6,868 bases of DNA from Pseudomonadota bacterium (GTDB lineage Bacteria; Myxococcota; Bradymonadia; UBA4248): the NCBI GenBank assembly GCA_017613855.1, contig JAGACY010000269.1:1-6868 (forward strand), written 5' to 3'. The position numbers and the translations under genes are program-made. Of the stretch, positions 1 to 4,570 are shown one piece after another. Positions within the stretch are counted from its first letter, which is position 1. Each line of letters begins with the position of its first letter. The notes below the pieces were generated by a model, which worked only from the letters and a program-made list of their open reading frames with translations, was not told where the DNA came from and did not search any database.

Positions 1-14
1 CAATTAGCAATTAG
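1..14 (-). repeat. Heptamer repeat cluster, minus-sense (partial at window edge)
   Basis: CAATTAGCAATTAG is two units of a 7-bp period (GCAATTA). In orientation it is the reverse of the clusters at 82-108 and 158-185. It probably continues upstream of base 1. Confidence 0.55.
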
Positions 15-17
15 AGT

Positions 18-42
18 ATGCTCAAGGTTATTTCTAAAGAAT
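18..42 (+). repeat. Dispersed core repeat, copy 1
   Basis: This 25-bp segment matches 1207-1231 at 22 of 25 positions and contains the small inverted repeat TTCT-AA-AGAA (32-41). It follows a minus-sense heptamer cluster, as copy 2 does. Confidence 0.7.
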
Positions 43-65
43 GATAGTTTAGCTTTAGAGTCGTC

Positions 66-108
66 CTTTTGTTTTGCATTCTAATTGCGCATTGCGCATT
101 GCTAATTA
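66..108 (+). repeat. 43-bp intergenic direct repeat, copy A, with heptamer tract
   Basis: This segment opens with CTTTTGTTTTGCATT and ends with a 7-bp-period tract (GCGCATT, GCGCATT, GCTAATT, at 86-107). It matches copy B at 142-184 without gaps at 37 of 43 positions. It lies in the leader of the DUF58 gene. Its function is unknown. Confidence 0.8.
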
Positions 109-141
109 TGTCTGCCATGCACTCTAAACTTCAGCATTCCC

Positions 142-184
142 CTTTAGTTTTGCATTCCAATTACGCATTACGCATTACGAATTA
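142..184 (+). repeat. 43-bp intergenic direct repeat, copy B, with heptamer tract
   Basis: This is the second copy of the 66-108 repeat, ending in ACGCATT, ACGCATT, ACGAATT. The G-to-A changes relative to copy A recur once per heptamer, so the units within a tract resemble each other more than their counterparts in the other copy. It ends about 4 bp before the DUF58 ATG and takes up the ribosome-binding region. Confidence 0.8.
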
Positions 185-188
185 GAAA

Positions 189-1175
189 ATGCTTAGTCCG
201 GAAATTATAAAACAAGTTAAGCAAATTCAGATACGAACAGGCCGTCAGGTTTCGGATGTCCTTGCTGGTGAATATCTTTCGGTATTTAAAGGCGTCGGCA
301 TGGAATTCGATGAGGTTCGTCCGTACGTCCCCGGAGATGACATCCGCACGATCGACTGGAATGTCACGGCACGTACAGGAACGCCTTACATCAAGCGTTT
401 TGTGGAAGAACGTGAGCTGACGGTTTTGCTCATCGTCGATATCAGTCCAAGTCTCGATTTCGGAAGTCTTGATCGCTCCAAGCGTGAAGCGGCAACCGAA
501 TTGAGTGCATTACTCGCTTTTTCGGCCATTGAGAATGATGACAATATTGGGCTGCTGCTGTTCCAGAATGGCGTCGATGAGTTCATTCCGCCGCGCAAGG
601 GACAGAAACATGCCCTCCGCATTGTTCGTGAAGTTTTAGCCCGCGCTGAGGGAGCGGATAAACCCTATGAGGAAGCTGCTGGTGAAACAGGATTCTGGCG
701 TAAATTGGGCAATCATCTGCGCCAGAAATTTGAACGCTTTAAACTGCGTTCAAAACATCAGACGCGGCAGACCAATATTGCTCAGGCACTTGAGTTCTGT
801 CATCAGGTGCTGCATCGTCGGGCCGTCATTTTCCTGATTTCGGATTTTCTGGATGAAGGTTACCTGAATGTTGCTCGCAGTGTACATCGAAAACACGATC
901 TCATCAGTGTTTTGGTCAATGATGCCCGTGAATTTGAGCTCGTCGACGAAGGCTTGCTCACACTCGAGGATGCCGAAACTGGCGAGATGTGCGAAGTGGA
1001 TACGAGCAGCATGGAGTTTAGGGAGACTGCTTCCAGAATGGCGCGTCAACGCACCGAGCGGCTTCGGAATGAATTTCAGGCTTCGGGATGTGACCTGATC
1101 GAGATTGATGCGACTCAGTCAGTCATCGATCCGCTTTTGGCTTTCTTTAAACAACGGCAAAAACGCTATAGGTAA
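189..1175 (+). CDS. DUF58 domain protein (VWA-like), MoxR/Bat operon
   Basis: The 328-residue product belongs to the DUF58 family, soluble VWA-like partners of MoxR AAA+ ATPases. The diagnostic block is at about 33-75: FKGVGMEFDEVRPY, then PGDDIRTIDWN, then TAR, then KRFVEERELT. A VWA-like fold follows with a MIDAS-type DxSxS (D84-I-S86-P-S88), a likely metal-ligand threonine at T195 in QTNIAQAL, and D219 in ISDF. There is no signal peptide or membrane segment, so it is probably cytoplasmic. Length is typical for the family. The ATG at 189 is preferred because the N-terminus (LSPEIIKQVKQIQIRTGRQV) matches the usual family start, although no good ribosome binding site precedes it; a heptamer repeat ends 3 bp upstream. 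A basic, helix-prone insert lies at about 167-192 (FWRKLGNHLRQKFERFKLRS). It is the first gene in the window; moxR presumably lies upstream. The family call is secure; the molecular role (MoxR partner) is family inference. Confidence 0.95.
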   Translation: MLSPEIIKQVKQIQIRTGRQVSDVLAGEYLSVFKGVGMEFDEVRPYVPGDDIRTIDWNVTARTGTPYIKRFVEERELTVLLIVDISPSLDFGSLDRSKREAATELSALLAFSAIENDDNIGLLLFQNGVDEFIPPRKGQKHALRIVREVLARAEGADKPYEEAAGETGFWRKLGNHLRQKFERFKLRSKHQTRQTNIAQALEFCHQVLHRRAVIFLISDFLDEGYLNVARSVHRKHDLISVLVNDAREFELVDEGLLTLEDAETGEMCEVDTSSMEFRETASRMARQRTERLRNEFQASGCDLIEIDATQSVIDPLLAFFKQRQKRYR

Positions 1176-1199
1176 TGCGCAATTTGCAATTCGCAATTA
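1173..1199 (-). repeat. Heptamer repeat cluster, minus-sense
   Basis: Units of the type GCGCAATT, GCAATTC, GCAATTA start at the TAA stop of the DUF58 gene. The reverse complement gives the same AATTGCG-type heptamers as the forward clusters. It forms the 5' end of the 1173-1308 inverted arrangement. Confidence 0.7.
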
Positions 1200-1206
1200 T
1201 TTGAGC

Positions 1207-1231
1207 ATTCTCAATGTCATTTCTAAAGAAT
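1207..1231 (+). repeat. Dispersed core repeat, copy 2
   Basis: This is the partner of 18-42 (22 of 25 identical), again with TTCT-AA-AGAA (1221-1230) and again just downstream of a minus-sense heptamer cluster. Confidence 0.7.
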
Positions 1232-1275
1232 TGAAGAAAATTTAGATTTTAGCATTGATTTGGGGATGACAAATC

Positions 1276-1308
1276 CAATTGCGGATTGCGCATTTCGCAT
1301 TGCTAATT
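1276..1308 (+). repeat. Heptamer repeat cluster, plus-sense
   Basis: CAATT is followed by GCGGATT, GCGCATT, TCGCATT and GCTAATT, four degenerate 7-bp units. It is inverted relative to 1173-1199, so the whole gap has terminal-inverted-repeat geometry. It ends 25 bp before the lipoprotein ATG. Confidence 0.75.
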
Positions 1309-1333
1309 GAATATTAGCTTCAGAGTTATACTC

Positions 1334-2371
1334 ATGAAATTCTCTCGTATTTTTCCATTTATTCTTTGTGTGCTTTTGAGCGCGTGCAGTACTCAGAATG
1401 CTGAGCAGACTGAGGATGCTGCAGCGGAAGAACAGATTGTAAAAAGCGAAAAGCACCCGGATGCTCGCGAAACGACATTGGGACCTGTTCATGTCGTTGT
1501 TTCTTTGAGTGACTCAAAACCGACGCTTGGTGAACAGATTGAGCTTAGCCTGACGGTTGATGCCAAAATGGGGGTGACGATCACGATGCCCGATTTTGGT
1601 GATCAGCTTGGAAAATTCAGTATTGCAGATTACCAGTCTTCCGAAAAGCAACGTGAAGACGGCCGGATGGAATATGTTCAAAAATATACACTCGATTTGC
1701 CGATGTCCGGCAAACTGAGAACGCCGTCATTTCTCGTTGAATTTGTCGATAATCAGGATGATTCGGAACAAAAAGGCAAGATTCAGGAAGTATTGACCGA
1801 AGAGATGACCCTTGAGGTCGCGTCCGTTTTTGCGGAAGGTGAGGTTCCGGAATCTTTGTATCCTGCAGAAGGGGTGCTGCCGGAGCTCGTTTTACCAAAG
1901 GATAAGGACAATCTCGTTTGGTTATGGGTTTTGCTTGGTTTGATGCTTTGTGGTGCCGTTGGTGCTTTCGTTTATTATGAGAAGCACAAGCAGGTGAACG
2001 TATATATTCCGCCGGATATTGTTGCCCTGCGGGCCCTGGACGATATGAAAGCGCGGGATATCCCTGTGAAATCTGAGGAAGTTGATGCCTGGTATGTTGA
2101 ACTTTCTTCGATTGTCAGAACGTATATTGAAGGTCGTTTTTCGCTGCATGCACCGTGTCTGACGACAGAAGAAGTCTTGGAAATTGCCAAAAATAGTGAA
2201 GACATCAACGTTGAAAATAAGATTTTGATTAAAAAACTTCTCGAACATTCGGATCGAGTCAAATTCACCGATTTTGTTCCTCCCCAGAGTGAATCGGCAG
2301 CCATGCTCGAAGATGCAAGGAAATTTGTCGTCGATACGCGGGAAGTGCCAGAGGGTGATAATCATGTTTGA
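1334..2371 (+). CDS. Short BatD/DUF4381-like membrane-tethered lipoprotein
   Basis: A 345-residue product occupies the slot between DUF58 and batA where many bat operons carry a BatD- or DUF4381-like gene. The N-terminus (MKFSRIFPFILCVLLSAC) is a lipoprotein signal with lipobox L15-S-A-C18. An acidic linker covers 23-45. Residues 48-163 look like one beta-rich, Ig-like domain of the BatD type (start GPVHVVVSLSDSKPTLGEQI). One membrane helix lies at about 194-215 (VWLWVLLGLMLCGAVGAFVYY). A cytoplasmic helical tail follows (about 226-335) with the signature AWYVELSSIVRTYIEGRF then LTTEEVL, as in DUF4381/BatD C-termini. A TTG at 1307 would extend the frame by nine codons, but it lies in the repeat and would bury the signal peptide, so ATG 1334 is chosen. 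Only a weak AGAG lies at the ribosome-binding position (1322-1325). The stop overlaps batA by 8 bp. The domain call is by eye; the name BatD would be too specific. Confidence 0.85.
   Translation: MKFSRIFPFILCVLLSACSTQNAEQTEDAAAEEQIVKSEKHPDARETTLGPVHVVVSLSDSKPTLGEQIELSLTVDAKMGVTITMPDFGDQLGKFSIADYQSSEKQREDGRMEYVQKYTLDLPMSGKLRTPSFLVEFVDNQDDSEQKGKIQEVLTEEMTLEVASVFAEGEVPESLYPAEGVLPELVLPKDKDNLVWLWVLLGLMLCGAVGAFVYYEKHKQVNVYIPPDIVALRALDDMKARDIPVKSEEVDAWYVELSSIVRTYIEGRFSLHAPCLTTEEVLEIAKNSEDINVENKILIKKLLEHSDRVKFTDFVPPQSESAAMLEDARKFVVDTREVPEGDNHV
2351..2359 (+). promoter_or_regulatory. Ribosome binding site of batA
   Basis: GAGGGTGAT lies 4 bp before the ATG at 2364, with the GAGG core 9 bp upstream. 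It resembles the AGGAGGTGAT complement of the 16S rRNA 3' end. It sits inside the 3' end of the lipoprotein gene and decides the batA start over the in-frame upstream TTG at 2274. Confidence 0.7.
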
Positions 2372-3407
2372 GTTTCGTGAACCGCTCTTTTTATTATTGG
2401 CCATTCTGGCCATACCGCTTTTCTTCTGGATGCGGCGTCCCATCGGGCGTATCAAGTTCTCGAGTCTGAATATATGGCCGATGCGCGTGAAGAGTTTCCG
2501 TGCCCGGACTTCGTTTGTTCCTCCGCTTTTACTCTCTTTGGCATTTATCGCATTTTGCGTTGCACTGGCCGGGCCACGCATTCCCGGAGGCAGCATTCAG
2601 CAGCATCGGGAAGGTATTTCCATCATGCTCGTGGTCGATAAATCCGGTTCGATGTTTGCGCTCGATATGTCTAAAGAGGATGAGGACGGCAATATCATTG
2701 AAGAACAGGATCGACTCGAAGCGCTTAAAGATGTTTTGCATGAGTTCATTAAGGGCAATGGCGATACGCTCAAGGGACGTTTTAATGATTCGATAGGTCT
2801 GGTGAGCTTTGGGACGTATCCTGATTCGGATTGTCCTTTGACGCTCGATCATGTCACGCTTTTGCAATTGATCGATGATGTTCAGATTGTCACAGAGCGC
2901 AATGAATCCGGGACTGCCATGGGCGATGCCATCGGCCTGGCGACGGAACGCCTCAGGGATGCACCGGGCAAATCGAAAGTCATGATTCTGCTCACAGATG
3001 GTGTGAACAATACCGGTTATGAAGATCCGCTTGAGACTGCGCGTATGGCCGCAGAATTTGGGATTAAAATATACACGGTTGGCATTGGTACCAATGGGTT
3101 TGCCAAAGTGCGTGCAAAGGATCCCTTTACGGGACGCCAGGTGATGCAGCGTATGCCGGTAGAACTCGACGAAAAAGGGTTGACCGAAATCGCGGATATG
3201 ACGGGCGGTCAGTATTTTCGAGCAACAGATCGTGAGGGACTCGAAAAAATCTACGAAAAGATTGATGCTCTTGAAAAGACCAAAATCAGCGAAAACAGGT
3301 TGACGCATTATGACGAAAAGTATGCCATTGCTATCGTCATAGGACTCATTTTGGCGGCACTCGGGGCTTTGCTGCGCATGACGTATTACAGACGATCACC
3401 GATGTAA
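2364..3407 (+). CDS. batA: BatA-like von Willebrand A membrane protein
   Basis: The 347-residue product is an inner-membrane VWA protein of the BatA class. The N-terminal BatA-type segment (EFREPLFLLLAILAIPLFFW, about 3-22) is membrane helix 1; a second helix spans about 51-70 and ends in AGPRIP. The VWA domain (about 84-300) has a complete MIDAS: D92-K-S94-G-S96, T184 in SGTAMGDAIG and D212 in LLTDGVNN. Late-domain hallmarks are GIKIYTVGIGTNG, a VELDEKGLTEIADMTGGQYF block and the IYEKIDALEK tail. The C-terminal helix is at about 319-338, followed by a short basic tail. The chosen start overlaps the preceding gene by 8 bp and has a good ribosome binding site; a longer in-frame form from 2274 would add 30 unrelated residues ahead of the membrane helix. 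It pairs with the batB-like gene downstream, separated by an unusual hairpin-filled gap. The family is certain; a role in a MoxR-dependent envelope complex is inference. Confidence 0.93.
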   Translation: MFEFREPLFLLLAILAIPLFFWMRRPIGRIKFSSLNIWPMRVKSFRARTSFVPPLLLSLAFIAFCVALAGPRIPGGSIQQHREGISIMLVVDKSGSMFALDMSKEDEDGNIIEEQDRLEALKDVLHEFIKGNGDTLKGRFNDSIGLVSFGTYPDSDCPLTLDHVTLLQLIDDVQIVTERNESGTAMGDAIGLATERLRDAPGKSKVMILLTDGVNNTGYEDPLETARMAAEFGIKIYTVGIGTNGFAKVRAKDPFTGRQVMQRMPVELDEKGLTEIADMTGGQYFRATDREGLEKIYEKIDALEKTKISENRLTHYDEKYAIAIVIGLILAALGALLRMTYYRRSPM

Positions 3408-3414
3408 TGGTAAA

Positions 3415-3445
3415 GCGCGGCGTATGGCGTCAGCCATAGCCGCGC
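3415..3445. repeat. GC-rich hairpin, unit 1 of batA-batB intergenic element
   Basis: GCGCGGC(G)TATGGC pairs with GCCATAGCCGCGC around a GTCA loop, giving a 13-bp stem with one bulged G. It begins 7 bp after the batA stop. It is not followed by a T run, so it does not look like an intrinsic terminator. Confidence 0.8.
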
Positions 3446-3452
3446 AGGGGGA

Positions 3453-3484
3453 GCGGCGTATTGGGCGACGCACAATAGCCGCGC
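3453..3484. repeat. GC-rich hairpin, unit 2 of batA-batB intergenic element
   Basis: This diverged tandem copy of unit 1 (GCGGCGTAT ... ATAGCCGCGC) has stem GCGGC(G)TATTG paired with CAATAGCCGC. The GCGGCG spacing to unit 1 is about 37 bp, and both units are followed by a G-rich tail (AGGGGGA or GGGGGA). The loop and inner stem differ, but the T/A-side bases change on both arms so that pairing is kept. Confidence 0.75.
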
Positions 3485-3501
3485 GGGGGACATTCCCCCG
3501 C
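3483..3501. repeat. Perfect 8-bp hairpin in batA-batB gap
   Basis: GCGGGGGA pairs perfectly with TCCCCCGC around a CAT loop. Its left arm overlaps the G-rich tail of unit 2. An A-rich, not T-rich, stretch follows, so termination on the + strand is not supported. Confidence 0.75.
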
Positions 3502-3532
3502 ATCCAAAAAACGCTATACCTAGAGACTTAAA

Positions 3533-4570
3533 ATGAACTGGATACAGTTTGAACATACCGAATATGCCATTGGGCTGCTGTTCGTGCTCGTTGTTGTACT
3601 CATCTACACATGGATGCTGACGGCCAATCGTGGTCATTTGGGAGCATTCGTCGGTAAAAAGATGCAGGATCGGCTGGTGACGCGACCGACGTTTGGCAGC
3701 CGGATTTTGCAGATTATATGTCTGGCAATTGGCGGCGTCCTGTTTATTTGTGCTTTGATGCGGCCGCAAATCATTCAGGAAGAGCGTATCTCGGTGGCCA
3801 AAGATTCTGCCAATATCTTTGTTGCACTCGATGTTTCGAAGAGCATGCTCGCGACCGATGTCGTTCCTGACAGGCTGGAACGTGCCAAATCCGAGATTCG
3901 TGATATGCTGCCTTCGTTTTCCTCATATCGCGTGGGGTTGCTGGCTTTTGCTGGTCGTACAACGGTTCTTTCGCCTCTGACGATGGATCATGGGTTCTTT
4001 AGGCTGGTTCTCGATAATGCCTCCTATACGAGTGTGAGTCTGGGCGGAACCAATATCGGTGAGGTGATTCGCAAAGATACCAAGCTTTTGAGCGAGCAGG
4101 AAGGCCCTAAGGCCATGATTTTGATTACGGATGGCGAGGATCACGATTCCTATCCGCTCGATGCGGCCGAAGAAGCACGCCGGGCCGGTGTCGTTATTGT
4201 GACGGTTGGGTTTGGCTCCGAAAAAGGGACGACCATCGATGTTCTCGATAAGAAAACCGGACAGAAAAAACGCGTGACGGATGCTTCGGGAGCCGATGTC
4301 ATTTCAAAACTGGATGGCAAACTTCTGCGGGATATCGCCGAAAAAACAAATGGCGTTTATGTTCCGGCAGAAAACAATGTGCTCGAACTCGAAAGCATTA
4401 TGCACAAACGCATTTTGCCGCTCGTCGATGATATTGACCAGGTTCGCACACAAGAAATCAGAATTGATTTGTTCCAGTGGTTTGTTGGTTTAGCGCTTTT
4501 ATTCTTCCTGGGTTTCATGCTCCTCGAAGGCAGGGGATTTAAACGTCAGGCAAAGGAGAGAGCAGCATGA
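3533..4570 (+). CDS. batB: BatB-like von Willebrand A membrane protein
   Basis: The 345-residue product is the second VWA membrane protein, closer to BatB. Membrane helices lie at about 11-29, 57-77 and 313-331, so the VWA domain is held at the membrane. MIDAS is complete: D100-V-S102-K-S104, T173 in GGTNIGEVI and D200 in LITDGEDHD. BatB-style motifs surround it: VVPDRLERAKSEI after the MIDAS, YRVGLLAFAGRTTVLSPLTMD, then VVIVTVGFGSEKG and LLRDIAEKTNGVYVPA. The ITDGEDH wording separates it from the BatA paralogue, which has LTDGVNN. ATG 3533 gives a short N-terminus before the first helix, as usual in the family. The ribosome binding site is weak (AGAG at 3522-3525), in contrast to batA. The gene follows a 125-bp hairpin-containing gap and overlaps the next gene by ATGA, suggesting translational coupling with it. 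Confidence 0.93.
   Translation: MNWIQFEHTEYAIGLLFVLVVVLIYTWMLTANRGHLGAFVGKKMQDRLVTRPTFGSRILQIICLAIGGVLFICALMRPQIIQEERISVAKDSANIFVALDVSKSMLATDVVPDRLERAKSEIRDMLPSFSSYRVGLLAFAGRTTVLSPLTMDHGFFRLVLDNASYTSVSLGGTNIGEVIRKDTKLLSEQEGPKAMILITDGEDHDSYPLDAAEEARRAGVVIVTVGFGSEKGTTIDVLDKKTGQKKRVTDASGADVISKLDGKLLRDIAEKTNGVYVPAENNVLELESIMHKRILPLVDDIDQVRTQEIRIDLFQWFVGLALLFFLGFMLLEGRGFKRQAKERAA
4552..4558 (+). promoter_or_regulatory. Ribosome binding site of the TPR/coiled-coil gene
   Basis: AAAGGAG lies 8 bp before the ATG at 4567, inside the last codons of batB. This is the strongest Shine-Dalgarno match in the window. It supports the start whose ATGA overlaps the batB stop. Confidence 0.8.

Noticed and set aside
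53..129. Imperfect inverted repeat CTTTAGAGT / ACTCTAAAC
   Set aside because: It is only about 9 bp with a mismatch and nearly 60 bp apart, which is plausible by chance in AT-rich intergenic DNA.
82..185. CRISPR-like array
   Set aside because: The repeats are 7-bp degenerate tandem units with no spacers of constant length and no cas genes nearby.
60..188. Sigma-70 promoter before the DUF58 gene
   Set aside because: Several TTGCGC/TAATTA-like words occur, but they are by-products of the heptamer repeats and no convincing -35/-10 pair stands out.
1307..1333. TTG start nine codons upstream of the lipoprotein ATG
   Set aside because: It falls within the heptamer tract and would put extra residues before a complete lipoprotein signal peptide.
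2274..2363. Upstream in-frame extension of batA from a non-ATG start
   Set aside because: The added 30 residues lie inside the lipoprotein gene, resemble nothing in the family and would precede the N-terminal membrane helix; the ATG at 2364 has a good ribosome binding site.
1922..2596. Minus-strand open frame of 224 codons
   Set aside because: It runs antisense across the lipoprotein/batA junction and has no coherent protein features.
2529..3308. Long minus-strand open frame (259 codons)
   Set aside because: It is antisense to the VWA domain of batA, whose family motifs are unmistakable on the + strand; the translation shows no recognisable domain.
3483..3510. Intrinsic transcription terminator after batA
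   Set aside because: The hairpin is strong but is followed by ATCCAAAAAA rather than a T run, and the operon continues on the same strand.
3386..3769. Minus-strand frame covering the batA-batB gap
   Set aside because: Its middle is simply the translation of the hairpin repeats and both ends are antisense to real genes.
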